Below, one piece after another: positions 24,793-37,279 of a stretch of DNA of 64,000 nucleotides. A program made the translations under genes and the position numbers. The stretch is from positions 140,444,308 through 140,508,307 of the forward strand of contig NC_135717.1 of the NCBI RefSeq assembly GCF_964656455.1. Reading direction: 5' to 3'. Position 1 is the first letter of the stretch; each line of letters opens with the position of its first letter. The notes under the pieces are model-generated. The model was not told where the DNA came from, did no database searches, and saw nothing but the letters and a program-made list of their open reading frames with translations. Origin of the DNA: Halichoerus grypus (Eukaryota; Chordata; Mammalia; Carnivora; Phocidae).

Positions 24793-25244
24793 TACTGGGG
24801 TTGAACTGTATGCCACAAAAAGATATGTTCAAGTCCTAACTCCAGATACCCATGAATGTGACCAATTTTGGAAATAAGATCTTTACAGATCTAATCAAGT
24901 TAAGATGATACACTGGAGTAGAGTAGCTCTTAACCATCTATGACTCCTGGCCTTAAAAGAAGAGACCCACGTGGAAACAGAGACACACAGGGAGAAAGCC
25001 AAGTGGCAACAAAAGCAGAGATTGGAATGATGGGTCTACAAGGCAAGAAACAACCAAGACTGCCCTCAACACCAGAAGCTAAAAGAAAGACATAAAACAG
25101 ATTCTTTCCCACAGCCTTCAGGGAGAGCCTGGTCCCGCCAACACCTTGATTTTGGAATCTCTAGCCACAGAAAAATAAGTGTCTGTTGTTTTAAGCCACC
25201 CAGTCTATGGTAATTGCTTTCAGCAGCTCTAGGACATTAATACA
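24793..25244 (+). mobile_element. MLT1-type solo LTR (ERVL-MaLR)
   Basis: Sense LTR order: GGGGTTGAACTGTATGCC, AAAGATATGTTCAAGTCCTA, ACCCATGAATGTGACCAATT, TTACAGATCTAATCAAGTTA, CAACACCTTGATTTTGGAAT, GTTGTTTTAAGCCACCCAGT and ACATTAATACA at the end. No flanking internal region is present. Ancient. Confidence 0.8.
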
Positions 25245-25651
25245 GTGGCCAAGTTACATGAGAATTGATGTAGGAAAGACGTTAGGGTTCGAAGCCTATG
25301 GCCAAGAAAGAATTCTTCAGAATTCTTTGGTGCAAAAAGGTAGTTTTATTAAAGCATGGGACAGGCCCCATGGGCAGGAAGAGTTGCACCGGGTCATGAA
25401 GAGTGCCCATTATACACTTTCAAGTTGGGAAAGGGTTAGGGATAGCATAAGTCTCTAAGGAATTTTGGAAACAAGGTTTCCAGGACCTTGAGGGGGCTAG
25501 TTATTGTTGGGAAAAGGTCATTTCTTACCATCTCATAAAACCTGAGTCACGAGACCCTTCAGATGTAGATCAGTGGGCCACATGCTTGGGGGATGATTGC
25601 CAACATGGATCATGGGGGGTAAAGACAATGGAAGTTTCCAAAGGAATTTTT

Positions 25652-25845
25652 TTTTTTTTTAAAGATTTTATTTATTTATTTGATAGAGACACAGCGAGAG
25701 AGGGAACACAATCAGGGGGAGTGGGAGAGAGAGAAGCAGGCTTCCCGCTGAGCAGGGAGCCTGATGTGGGGCTCGATCCCAGGACCCTGGGATCATGACC
25801 TGAGCCGAAGGCAGACGCTTAACGACTGAGCCACCCAGGCGCCCC
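25652..25845 (-). mobile_element. CanSINE, antisense, nested in the LTR-like repeat
   Basis: The complement of a one-G-deleted CanSINE. The perfect 15-base duplication TCCAAAGGAATTTTT is at 25637-25651 and 25846-25860. It inserted into the older LTR-like sequence. Confidence 0.96.
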
Positions 25846-25908
25846 TCCAAAGGAATTTTTATATGTTAAAGTAGACTTACAGGGTCCTGGGGGTCTGGTT
25901 AGATTGCC

Positions 25909-26022
25909 TTCTGCCCTTAGCAAAGTATTAACATGGAGGCAGTTGAGTCCCTAGAGGAATGTCCCTTTTGCCCTTAGCAAAGTATTAACATCAAGGCAGT
26001 TGAGTTCCTAGAGGAAGGTCAC
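25909..26022. repeat. Tandem duplication of a 57-base unit
   Basis: Units 25909-25965 and 25966-26022 share GCCCTTAGCAAAGTATTAAC and GGCAGTTGAGT...CCTAGAGGAA with only a few differences. The repeat is direct with no spacer, and lies inside the antisense LTR-like element. Confidence 0.92.
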
Positions 26023-26486
26023 TCTGCCTGTCTCAAGGACTTGTCAGTGGGCTGTAGGCGGTAAGGAAATTTAATAATTTCTCTTCTGCCTTTGTTTCCC
26101 ACATCAAGAATCACCTGGGTTTTTGTGAATGATAAATCATTTCCCATGTCTGCCCACATCATTTCCAATCACCTCTCTTTCAGGAAAGAGTGTCACTTGA
26201 CAAGGAGAAAGGTGCCGAGAGGCTAAGGAAGCCAGCGATTTCATCCACTCCATCTTCCCTCAGGCCATTTAGGTGTACTTTCAATCAAGTGAAGAAGTAG
26301 TACTTTGGACAGATGCACTTTTGCCCAGAGGGACCTCCCCGAGGTGCTGCGCTTACTGGAAACTGCTTTACGCACTGCCCCTGCGGAGAGTGCTGTAGTA
26401 TGTACGGTACGCAGGGTAGCTTTATGCGCTGTCCTAACAGCTACCACCTACTGGGTACGCACCCAGGAACCCACAGACACTGTGCA

Positions 26487-26640
26487 TTACCTAACTTACT
26501 CCTTACAACAATCCTAGAAGGTAGATGCTAGTATCACTCCCAGTTCACAGATGACGAATTGAAGGTTAAGGAGAGTTAGACATCAAGGCCATTCAACCAC
26601 TAAGTAGCAGCAGAGGATTCCAGCCAAAGCCTGGAGGTCC
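26487..26640 (-). repeat. MIR SINE, antisense
   Basis: CTTACTCCTTACAACAATCC, TAGAAGGTAGATGCTAGTAT, CCCAGTTCACAGATGACGAA and CATTCAACCACTAAGTAGCA follow the antisense MIR order. Confidence 0.8.
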
Positions 26641-26744
26641 CAAACCCATCTAGGCTCTCAACTCTCTTGCAAGATGCCCTCTCCTCCCAGAACATTCATA
26701 GGAAGACCGTGTGTTGTACTTAATATCTAACTTGTATATAAGGG

Positions 26745-27101
26745 TGCTATAGAATGAATGTTAGTGTTCGCTCACAAGTCATATGCTGAAACCTAATTCC
26801 AGTGGGATGGTATTTGGAGGTGCGGCCTTTGGAAGGTGATTAAGTCATGAGGGTGGAGCCCTCATGAATGAGATTAGTGCCCTGATAGAAGAGGCCCCAG
26901 AGGGCCCCCGCACCCTTTCCTGCCATGTGAGGACTGGCAAAAAGACAGTCATCTATGAATCAGAAAGTAGGCTCCCACCGGACACCAAATCTGCCAGGGT
27001 CTTCCTGTTGCCTCCAGAAATATGAAAACAAATTTCTGTTGTTTGTAAGTCCTCCAGCCTGTGTTATTTTTGTTATAACAACAACCTAAATGGACTAAGC
27101 A
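26745..27101 (+). mobile_element. MLT1A-type solo LTR (ERVL-MaLR)
   Basis: Begins TGCTATAGAATGAATGTTAG and ends AAATGGACTAAGCA, consistent with TG...CA LTR ends. Inside are GGAAGGTGATTAAGTCATGA, GGGTGGAGCCCTCATGAATG, AGATTAGTGCCCTGATAGAA, CCATGTGAGGACTGGCAA and ACCAAATCTGCCAGGGTCTT, all diagnostic of MLT1A/B LTRs. No internal region or clear 5-base duplication is seen. Confidence 0.88.
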
Positions 27102-27104
27102 GGG

Positions 27105-29380
27105 CATTTGCCGCTTTTCTCCTAGAATTGTCTCTCCAAAATTTGAAGAGAACAATTTTCCCATTTCTTCATTTTTCCATGACTTGTTTTTCTCTACAGT
27201 GTGTTAAAGAGAATTTCTTAAATTACTCAAGTATAACCACATGCATTCTCACATTTCAGTATCAAGCAAAACATCAGGCAGAGGGCATTTTTTTCACATC
27301 GATGCAACTTCCCTGGTAAATTAAGAGAAGAATACTTGTTAGATCCTTCTTGTGTTTCTATTAAAAATATTCTAAAACAAAATCAATGCAGCAAGAATGA
27401 ATTTGAGAACCTTACCCAGGAGCAAGGATGCTAACATTAGAGATGTATTGCAGAAAATTTCATCCCTTTTCTCAGTTTCCAAACTCCAGGATCATGAAGC
27501 CGGGACACTGGCAAGCAGGAGGTCTCCAGTTAATCATTCTGGAGTGACAGAAGTTGTTGCTTTTAATGGTTGACTTTAAATGAAATGTTAATTGTCCGAA
27601 GTCTACTCTCTAAATGTGCTAAGTATCTTTAACTCAGAAAAGGAAAGCAAAGTTAATGGGGCCATCAAGAGGGTAGGGGGATGCCAACATTACAAATTCA
27701 GTTAGCATGGAGAAGGAAGAAGGGAGGGAAGGAGAAAAGAATGTGGTAGGGGGAGTAAAATCACACCTAATAAAGCTTAGGAACCTAATATAAATTTTAT
27801 TACATAAAAGCATAATACTGTATACTCTAACATAAAGTAAAATAATCAGTTATCCATTTAACCCAGTTTCAAAATGGATGCATACCACACTTTTAAATGT
27901 GTTGGAACAACTGATCAATTCATTTCAGTTACGTTCTGGGCACTTTAAAGTACTGCAGGGAAGGATTTCATACTAATCACTATCAGTGTTCTTTACTCTT
28001 TTCCGGGCCTAAAATTAACATGCCTTTGTGAACACCTTCATCACTATCATTGGCTTTGCACATTGCTACACCCTCATTATCTTTACAATTTGCTAAAGCT
28101 TTTTTCCTGTTTGGTAACCTTGCTCCTCAAGAACCTTCTACATGATTTCCTTCAGGGGTTTTGAATTTTTCTTCTCTCTTCATAGAAATGTTCCTTTGCT
28201 ATACACTTCTGCAGAAAATATCAATATTTGGTCATAAAACTAAAGAGATCTCTACTGTATTATCTTATTAACCTTTCCCCCCTAAGTTTTAACATATTTC
28301 AATTTAATACTTGTTGAGCTAGTAAAACTGGGCATCCAATTTTACTTTTGAACAGCTTTTTTTGTAAACTGCGATCTTGCTTTTTAGTTTCTTATATGGT
28401 AAAAATGGCAAGAACATTTTTAAAGTTATTCTAAAACTCAGTCTGATGAAGTAGGCAGCAGTCTTAGCAAGTAAATGCAATTCTTAGAAATTGTTTCTAC
28501 AGAGTGACAGCTATTATGACTGCAAAATCCAGTATGAGCAATGAGGTTTTTGTTTTGTTTTTTTACCAATGACTCTGAAATTGTTTTATCTTTGAATAGA
28601 AACCATGCTTTTAAAAGTATCACCTTGCTCAAAACTCAAATATAAACTTTTAACCTCGCTTTGACTTTTTAAGCAGAACATTATATTTTTGTACAGAATT
28701 TTATGAGAGGTGATGTTTATAGGAAGAAAAATCTAACTGCAAAGAACTGTGGCAAAAAAGAAGGAAAAAATTGAAAATAATTTTTCAAGTTTGTTAATCC
28801 TTTCCAATATTAAGACAAGCTTTTATGAGGAACAACTCTGGAGAAAACCTCAAACTTGTATCTAATTGCACCAAAAATGATGTTTTACAGCAATTATGTA
28901 AAACAGATTCTAGAGAATAGATTGTAGAGATCAGGAGACATATTAGTGGTCAATTCCAAAAGATGAAGGTCCTTTCAAGGGTATTAGGTACAATAGATAT
29001 TTTAGGACATGGTAATTATTTTGAACATGAAAATTAGTGGCGAAATGAAAACGAAAAGATTAAAACTTTAAATCTAGAGAAAGCTGAGAGAACAGGGGAG
29101 CAATGATAACTAGAAAGTTCAGAGCATGTATTTCACAAAGAGAAATTGAGATAAAACTGTAAAAGTGAGTAGAGTCCAATTATTGATGGGCTTCAACACC
29201 AGGCCTCACTGGAGAACACTGAAGTATGTTGAGCAGGGAAATAACCTGAGCAGAGCTTAAAACAATTACTCTGGGTGTGTATTTCAGAATGGACTGGGGA
29301 CTAAGCGCCTAACTTGAGTAGTAGAAACAGATATTCAAAGACGGAAATCTAAGTAAAAGATATTTTTCCCTTTTCCAATC
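27105..29380. other. Intronic stretch without recognised elements
   Basis: About 2.3 kb of AT-rich, seemingly unique sequence. Near 29180-29300 a weak match to the unassigned repeat seen at 10175 appears (GCAGGGAAATAACCTGAGCA). No exon or RNA gene is recognised. Confidence 0.45.
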
Positions 29381-29384
29381 TGGT

Positions 29385-29660
29385 ACTTCTTTTCGCCTCC
29401 ATCCTTTTGTTCACACTGTGTGTCATTCCCTCATCAGCTCTACATGTGTGTATTCTGCACGGCCTTCATAAGGCCATTCCGATTCTTCTATTCTTGCTCT
29501 GAATTTCTCCATTTTTTTCTACCTTTGCCTCTGAGGCAATTATCATTATTCTATCTTGTATCATAACCATTTACGTTCACCTCTTATCTCGGCTACTGTT
29601 AGTTCCGAGAAGATTGAGATAATGCCTTTCCATCACCGTTAAACAGTCTACTGGCTAGAA
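29385..29660 (+). repeat. L2 LINE 3' end remnant
   Basis: An L2-like string of CTTCATAAGGCCATTCCGAT, CTTGCTCTGAATTTCTCC, GAGGCAATTATCATTATTC and TTAGTTCCGAGAAGATTGAG. Diverged. Confidence 0.5.
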
Positions 29661-30494
29661 CAAGATTTCAGTATAAAGGTGACAGAGTATTCATTTGCTC
29701 AGAGTGCTACATGGATAAAGTGGCAGAACTTGAAATGTGTGTGAAGTCAAAGAATAAAATCAAGAGTTTCAAAGGAGGAGGGATTTTTTTAACTTAAAAA
29801 TGTTAAATCTGTCTCTGACTCCAAGTGTCATAAGAGGTAAGGAAAAGTGAAGATAATTAAATTTAGTGATTATCTTATCATCTGTGACCTTCCAATGTAT
29901 AGCTTTTATAGAGAAGACATTAAGACACCAGGGAGGGTGCTCCAAAGTCAAGGGCTATCAGGCATCTTTGTGTAGTTCATGTCTTCTGTTTACTAGCACT
30001 TTTGGTTCACTGCTGTTGAAAAGATATTGGAAGTTGCAAACTAGCAACTTATGAAGTGTAATTTATGAGGTAGGAATGATTTTCACATAGTTAGACTTTA
30101 TGATATTGTTTTTAAACATTTTTGCATTGAACTAACATAATACTGCTGGGAGATACAGGGTAAAATGAAAAGTAGCGCAAGCAAAATCAATGATTCACAG
30201 CTCTTTGCTGTGAGAGACAATTTATGAGGCACTATTAAAGACACTAGGGTTATTAACATCTCACTAGCAATTGGACAAAATAAAAACATATACTCCCTTC
30301 ACACACGGTAGATTGTTTTGCTACCACCTACACATTGGCAACTGATCGCTCAATATTTAATGAGTGCCTGTTGAGTGCTAAATGACCTTCCAGAATATAC
30401 AGCAATGACACTTGGGAGGGGGGATAATAACAATACAATAGATGCTTATAGCACATAGACATAGATACTCAAAAGCCTCACAGTTACACAAAAG

Positions 30495-30515
30495 AAAAAA
30501 AAAAAAAAAAAAAAA
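30495..30515. repeat. Poly-A run
   Basis: 21 consecutive A bases following CACAAAAG. No retroposon body could be recognised on its 5' side. Confidence 0.9.
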
Positions 30516-30884
30516 CATTCAAAGTAGTGAGCACCTCCAGGGAGGAGGTAGAAACTAGTATCTGATAATTTGAAGGTATCTAGGCAGGTTATGTAGCAGT
30601 TAATAGCAGGAGCCTAACCATAGGGATGATCTCACTACTTTGGATAGATCAATAACAACAAAAAGATTAAGTCTTCAATCCTAGAAAAACTGGAGTTTGA
30701 GACTTTTCATCCCAACAGCAGTTTAAAAGAATAGAACCACATGATAGAAATTGGACTAGAATGTTAAAAATGATGATTTTGAAGCCCATATACTAGAAGT
30801 GGATCTCCAAATCAAAACAAGGCTGATAGAAAGCTAGAACTTCTTAAAGCTACCAGACAAGAAACAGGTTACCTCTGAATCTTC

Positions 30885-31050
30885 TGATAGTAATAATAAT
30901 TACATTAATTAATAATACCAGTAATTATTAAGTACCTGAATCTTACTTAATCCTCAGATAAACCTATAAGATAGGTATTTTCTTTATTTCCATCATAAAG
31001 ACTAACTCACTCAAACTTACACAGCTAGTATGTAGCCTGAAAACTACGAA
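30885..31050 (-). repeat. MIR SINE remnant, antisense
   Basis: TTACTTAATCCTCAGATAAA, CCTATAAGATAGGTATTTTC and TTACACAGCTAGTATGTAGC fit the antisense MIR order. Confidence 0.7.
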
Positions 31051-32240
31051 ATTCTTAAGTGTGTGAAAAAAAGATACCACTGTAAGGGTTAAAGGAAGAT
31101 TCAGGCCAAGAGCTGAACTTGTAACAACACTCCTTCTAGAACCCCTTCCAGGAAGGAAAAGGCCACTGCTGAGTATGTCTGCCTTCCAGGATAAGTTACT
31201 CCCAGTACGACAGAGTTCTTAGCTTCTACTCTCACAAACCCTTTATTAATAAATAAAATCCCAGTATGTAAGTATAAGTATACATATGTAAGTATATGCA
31301 GAGATAGATCATGAAGATGGGAAAATTTCTGCTCTTCTGTTGCCTTTTCTAGATCTAGCATTTGTCACAACAGTCCACGTCCGAGTACTATTACACAGGC
31401 TTGAATAATGTGCCCACCTATGGACCAATCATTATGCCCTGGGGGGAATGGAATGCTCTCATTCACCAGACTGAGACTTTCACCCATGCTTTGAGAAGAC
31501 AAGATTAGTAAAACTCAAATCACCTTTATTAAGAACGAGGAAGCAGTAGTTTCCCCAAAGAGGAATTTTACCAAACAACAAGTGTGAACCTGGGGGAAGA
31601 ATTTTTAAATTAAAACTCCAAATGCCAAAATCCAAATTCAGGAACTCTCCCCTATAAATGATGAACAGAACTTTTTCAGACAAGAGAAAATTAAAATCAG
31701 AGTCAAATAAACTTCCAGAATCCCCAAGTCTAGATGCACCCTCATTTAGTCAATGAGCGCCAGTAGGAAAATAGTCTTCCAATAAAGAGTAAGCTAGATG
31801 TAGTCACACTTCTATGAATGATAACTATCTGCAGTCATTATCTGAATATAAGGTTTATTTATGTGCAGAATTTGAACAACCACCAAGTGAGTAGCTCTGG
31901 GCTATGGGTACCTTCCTTCTTTCCATGGATGATGAAAGGTGTGTTCAATCTTGTTTCACCCCAGGTGAGTAGGGTTCATGGTATTAGTGACTGAGGCCTC
32001 AGGCTTGAAAATTTTATAAAATTTACTTTGCTCCTCTGCGTCATGGAAGAAAAACTGCCCCCTCTGCTTTGGGAAGATTGATTCCAAATTTGTCTGTCTA
32101 ATATGCTGATGCCAGCTCACAGTGTAGTAACTGACAGACATTTTCTAATGAAGTTTTATCTTTTGTGACAGTGTTGTGGTAGTTGCACGTTTATTTTTCC
32201 TTAACATAGTAGAAAACCAGATGATAGACAATAGATATGG
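31051..32240. other. Intronic stretch without recognised elements
   Basis: About 1.2 kb with no repeat landmarks I recognise. Several short ORFs on the - strand (31101-32141) have no recognisable domain or splice context. Confidence 0.45.
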
Positions 32241-32256
32241 GTGTGTGTTGGGGCGG

Positions 32257-32289
<33 letters not shown>
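32241..32289. repeat. (GT)n microsatellite
   Basis: GT repeat with an interrupting GGGGCGGGGG, about 15 uninterrupted units in its second part. Confidence 0.95.
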
Positions 32290-32290
<1 letters not shown>

Positions 32291-32406
32291 GAGACCTAAC
32301 GACACGGAAGTTAAGAATGGATCTGCAGCTAAAATGCCTGTTAGCATCATGATTCCAACATTAATGTACTAATGATTCTGAGCAAGAGACTTCTGAGATA
32401 ATTTTT

Positions 32407-32578
32407 TTTTAAAGATTTTATTTATTTGAGAGAGAGAGAGAGTACAGGAGCAGAGGGAGAGGGAGAAGCAGACTCCCCACTGAGCAGGGAGCCTGATGCG
32501 GGGCTCGATCCCAGGACCCTGGGATCATGACCTGAGCTGAAGGCAGACGCTTAACCGACTGAGCCACCCAGGCACCCC
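32407..32578 (-). mobile_element. CanSINE, antisense, second subfamily
   Basis: Complement head AACCGACTGAGCCACCCAGG keeps both Gs. The 13-base duplication TGAGATAATTTTT is at 32394-32406 and 32579-32591. The CT-rich body is shortened. Confidence 0.95.
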
Positions 32579-32829
32579 TGAGATAATTTTTCATCAGAAA
32601 ATGAGAATAATAGTACTCATGTTATGAGATTTTTGTACATATTAAATACAATAACCTATGTCAAGACACAGAACAATGGCTGATATGTAGCTAATATTCA
32701 ATAATTTCAATCACCATCCTTACACTAAGGATGCCTTTTGCTGCACATAACAGGAGTCTCGACTTAAGCTGATACAGTTATCATCAGTTCCATTCAGCAG
32801 GTATTTCTCATCATTCTCCTCTAGGGGCA

Positions 32830-33172
32830 TACGGCATAAATGTACCCCTCCTATAGGTGTTGCTGTGCGACCAGTTCTGAGAGGTTAGTTGTGACTAGAA
32901 GCGGTATGTGTCCATTCTGGGCTAGAGCATTTAATGGCAGACAAGAGACTATCCAGAACTCACTCTTCCTTCTGGAACTGAATCCAGCAATTTTGGAGAC
33001 ACATCTACCCCATCAATCCAGATCTTTGAGTAATGACAACAACCAGAAACCGTGCTGACCCACCACGATCTCCAGCATGAATAAGAAAGAAGCCTCTGTT
33101 GTTTTAAGTTCCTGACACTTTGGATTGTTTGTTGCTGCTGCATAATCTAACTTACCCTGGCTGATACGGGCA
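32830..33172 (+). repeat. Probable ancient LTR-like repeat
   Basis: The 3' part reads CTCTGTTGTTTTAAGTTCCT then GGATTGTTTGTTGCTGCTGC then AATCTAACTTACCCTGGCTG. This is a tail common to an old mammalian dispersed repeat. The family is not named with confidence. Confidence 0.5.
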
Positions 33173-33715
33173 ACTTACCCAATAAAGCATTTAATGGCCT
33201 CAAGTAAAATTAAATCTTGGTATAGGCAGTTCCAGAGCTAGTTTACAGTTCGAACCAGTAACTTTGAGTTACTCTGAAGCCAGTAACTGAGCTTCCCTTG
33301 GCCGTCTCTGCATAATTGAAAGAGAGCTATGACAGCTCCGAACATCATATACGGAACAGTCCAGTCAGGTTGTGGGATGGTGGGGAGAAAAGGTAAAAGG
33401 AGTCTTTTTTCCTTTCAGTACTCTCTCTTTATCGGGAAGAAAAACAGTATTTCCCTGTCATCTTCTGTGGTTTCCCCTGATAGAGTATCAGCAGTCCTGG
33501 CTTTTAGGCCCAACCTCAGACCAATCATTGACAAAAAGAGAAGAATTAACACAACTGACTTAATCCAATCATCATTCATCCCAGTTCTGGAAAAAGGGCC
33601 TACTATTCTTGAGTATACTAATTGCTGTGTGATACCCGAACAAAAGTAGAGTTCTCTTAGTAAAGAGTCCAGAAGAATGGTGGTCTTTCTAAGCAACCAA
33701 GAAGTTAATGGCCTT

Positions 33716-33918
33716 GGGGCGCCTGGGTGGCTCAGTCGTTAAGCGTCTGCCCTCAGCTCAGGTCATGATCCCAGGGTCCTGGGATCGAGCCCCGCATCGG
33801 GCTCCCTGCTCGGCGGGAAGCCTGCTTCTCCCTCTCCCACTCCCCCTACTTGTGCTCTCTCTCTCGCTGTGTCTCTCTCTGTCAAATAAATAAATAAAAT
33901 CTTTAAAAAAAAAAAAAA
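33716..33918 (+). mobile_element. CanSINE, young copy
   Basis: Near-consensus one-G-deleted subfamily element ending AAATAAATAAAATCTTT and an A-run. The 17-base duplication AAGAAGTTAATGGCCTT is at 33699-33715 and 33919-33935. The ORF at 33708-33893 is the SINE read through by chance. Confidence 0.96.
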
Positions 33919-34882
33919 AAGAAGTTAATGGCCTTTCACAAGAGTAATGGCCTTCTACAGGACTTCTTTTCTTCTTTAAAATGAGATTCCCCCTGTACTT
34001 ATATGCAGTGGTTCCAGGAGAGGATTTTAAGTCTACTGAGAAGACACTGGGGTGTACTGCTAAATCTCTCTGCTTGCATGTTACAGTGGATAATGCGGAT
34101 TTCTAAACAAATTTGCTCAGCCACATTATTAGGCACCTAAAAATTTAGGGTATACGAAACTATGTTAATAGAGAGAATGTGTTACATGAATTAATTACCT
34201 AGATTATGATGATCCCAACGTTAAGCAGTTCTTGAATTAAAACATATGCCTAGAATAAAAAAAAAAAAAGAATAGTATCTAACTTTGTTCTAAGGTGAGA
34301 GAGAGAGGAAGAGAAGAGTTTACCAGAGAATAATGATGATTTACTCAGCAACCCCTTTATGGCTTTGAAAAAGGACACAATTTGCAGTTTGAAAGCATGG
34401 CTTCCAATTAAAAGCTAAAAGCAAATGACTGCCATGCCTTTCCCTAACATGCAGACAAGAAAATCAGCAAAACAAATTCCATCTTCCGGCACACATTTCC
34501 CTTACTAATATTTGCAATTCCAATTTTTATTAGCACAGGTGTATCTAATTGCCTCTGCATATTAGAATGCAAACCCATTCAGTGTTGAGAATAGGAGCCC
34601 AAAAAGGAATCTCAGGCTTTGTTGGTTTGCAGAATCCATAGCTACAGACTGATTTTAATATATTCAGGATTTAGGGGGGAAAAAAAAAAATCTTTGCTAT
34701 TGTGCTTGCTTGCTTTAGGATGGCATTTAAATTATCAAACCATTACCCTCTCAAGCACAATGATTTCTGAGTTATTTGTGCTAAAATTCAAGAATTTTAC
34801 TGAATATTTTGATCAAGTATAGTGATAAAAATGTGTATTTTCCTCATGCTATAGTTCCAAGATCTTTAAAAGGAGATGGGCT

Positions 34883-35061
34883 GGGGCACCTGGATGGTGC
34901 AGTCAGTTAAGTGTCTGACTCTTGGTTTCAGCTCGGGTCGTGATCTCAGGATCCAGGGATCAAGCCCCATGTCCGGCTCCACACTCAGTGCAGAGTTTGC
35001 ATAAGACTCTCTCTCCCCCGGCCCCACCCCCGTCCCTCTTTATCTGGCTCATGAAAAATAA
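34883..35061 (+). mobile_element. CanSINE, old diverged copy
   Basis: Head GGGGCACCTGGATGGTGCAG with TGTCTGACTCTTGGTTTCAG, an older subfamily form. An eroded duplication ATCTTTAAAAGGAGATGGG (34862-34880) matches ATCTTTAAAAGAGGTTGGG (35062-35080). Its drift agrees with the drift of the body. Confidence 0.92.
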
Positions 35062-35084
35062 ATCTTTAAAAGAGGTTGGGTCAA

Positions 35085-37279
35085 TAAACCCAAACCATTT
35101 TTTTGACCAGGAGATCTACACTACTATTAAGAGTATGTGACTTTTCAAAAGTTTACTAACAGTAGGAATCGTTCCAAAAAGTTAATGCTAATTTCTCTGC
35201 CTAATGCAGAAGTAAAATGTTGCCCATCCAAATGTATTAATCCATGTTTCTCATTTATCCTGCACTTGAATTATATTCTGAGCAGCAATACTACAAAGAC
35301 TTTGTACACAATATGAAGATACTGTATTTTCCCTGTATATATCCATGAATCACCTTTAAATTAACTTTAAGGAATCTCAAAGCTTGCTACTGTAAACTAG
35401 TACCCTCTTCGGTGGAGACCATTTTACTCACAAAAACAGCTTCTAGCAACTGGCTAGGAGAATCTCTGTGTGGCCATGGCCAAGATAAATGACCTTGAAG
35501 ATTTAGAGCAGTAGAGACAATTTTGTTAAATTTTGCCTCAACAGATATTTAGCAACATGTATCAAGATTGAATTTTACCCGAAGCTAAAGGAAATGTACT
35601 GAAGATGAAAATAACTCACTTTCAACCTTGTAGACAAAGATATTGAGATGTGGAAAAATAGCCAATCCCTATTCTTCTAAAAGTGTCAATCAGCATGTTT
35701 GATAGCTGGAAGTTTGGTTTTGATGATTAGCAGTCATGTATTGAGGTTAAATGACGTGTTTGTCTCATGGCTAATACTAACTAAATCTATCATCTTGCCA
35801 GTGGTTATTGCAATGAGGTCACACTTTTGGTGTAGAACAAACAGACCCTAGGAATCTATCATCATCATCCCACGAGAACTATATATACTGTTAAGTGAAC
35901 CAAGAAGGAAGGAAAGAAAAGCATCTCACTATTAACCTCAAACACTTTTAGAAATGGATATTTGTATCCATATCACTCTCATACATTGGGTTATGGCCTG
36001 GGGAAATGAACACCCCTTGCTGTACATAGTGGATCAAAAAAGTAGGAAACAAACTAACTCAAATGTTTTAAGATGCATCACAGTGGTATCTGCCTCTTTT
36101 CTTCTGATGCTTAGCATTTTATTTCCCTAAGGGCAAAACTCCTAAAAGGAGAAAAAGATCAACTTCTTAGATGAATCAAATTAAGCAGCTAATGTAAAAA
36201 GAGATTATTTTGTTTTGCTATAAAAATAAACAAGATAGCTCATTCTCAGCCGACAACCAACTTCAAGTACACCTTTATTTTACGAATCCCTACGGATTGC
36301 ACATTTAAGAACACTAAAGAATAAGGATTCTGATTTATTTGGTTTCAAAATGATTGTGACAGTGTGAGAAGGCAGAGTTTTATGTTTGTTTTTCTGATTT
36401 AGCATCCCTCATTTCAAACAGTCCCAATGAAATGAGAATGCCAACCACACAAGGCACAGAGACGAGAGGCTGCCTGAAAGTGTCCCTGTCGTAAACCGTA
36501 ATGGTCCTTCCAAGGATACAGAGTGTGACAGCCATACTCCTTAGAAGATGTCATGTGGGAGGTCTCTGGGTAACCCGGAAGACAAATCATGCCCGGTGCA
36601 CTTACTACACTGCTGTGGTTTTGAAGTTAGGCTATTTTGACTCTAATCCACGAAATTCAAAGAACTGTTGAGATTTTTGCTATGATGTGTGCTGCAGTTC
36701 TCTTAGGAATAAAAACTCAAAAAAAAAGAAAAGTTAAATCTAAAATGTTCCTAAGAAGAAACTTATGTAAAATCATAAAGAGATGCACAGGAAAAAAACA
36801 AGTTTGATTTCATACAGAAGTTACCTCTTGGGAAGAGAGAACGGAATGCAGTCAGCGGTGGTGAGAGGTGGCTCAGCAGTGCCTACCATCTTTTAGTTCT
36901 TCAGCTAGTGTGCGGTAAATGGACAGCATGCTTTTTTTTTCCTTTTTGCTTAGTTTTAATGATAAGCTTTGAAAGAATTCATCAAGCCCATGTAGCAAAA
37001 TGTGAAAATTGATAATAAAAAAGCTGAATATGAAACTGCATGTGCTGTGAAGGCAACTCTAAACATACGTTTAACAGATGAGGACAAGAAGGGAAAACGT
37101 GAAAAAGTGATTAATTGTTAAAGTGGTAAAACTACGGGACATTGGGGCAGAAATTAATCAGAGGTGATTTGAAGGTTTGGTGATGGAGAAAGGGAAAATA
37201 TAACCTGAGGAGAATTGAAGCTTCTGTCACGTAAAAAGAAGGAAATGTTCAGTATAAATCAATTTAAACATTCAGTATC
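35085..37279. other. Intronic stretch without recognised elements
   Basis: About 2.2 kb of AT-rich sequence with no identified repeat, exon or RNA gene. No young insertion is present. Confidence 0.45.

Larger units (their letters stand above)
25268..26105 (-). mobile_element. LTR-like retroviral repeat, antisense, interrupted by a CanSINE
   Basis: It contains GGCCAAGAAAGAATTCTTCA, TTGGTGCAAAAAGGTAG, TTTTATTAAAGCATGGGACA (an AATAAA on the - strand at about 25345-25350) and CAGACCCTTC-type phrases that I associate with an endogenous-retrovirus LTR in carnivores and ungulates. A CanSINE (25652-25845) splits it, and the right part carries a 57-base tandem duplication. Family and exact ends are not certain. 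No viral coding sequence is seen. Confidence 0.55.
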
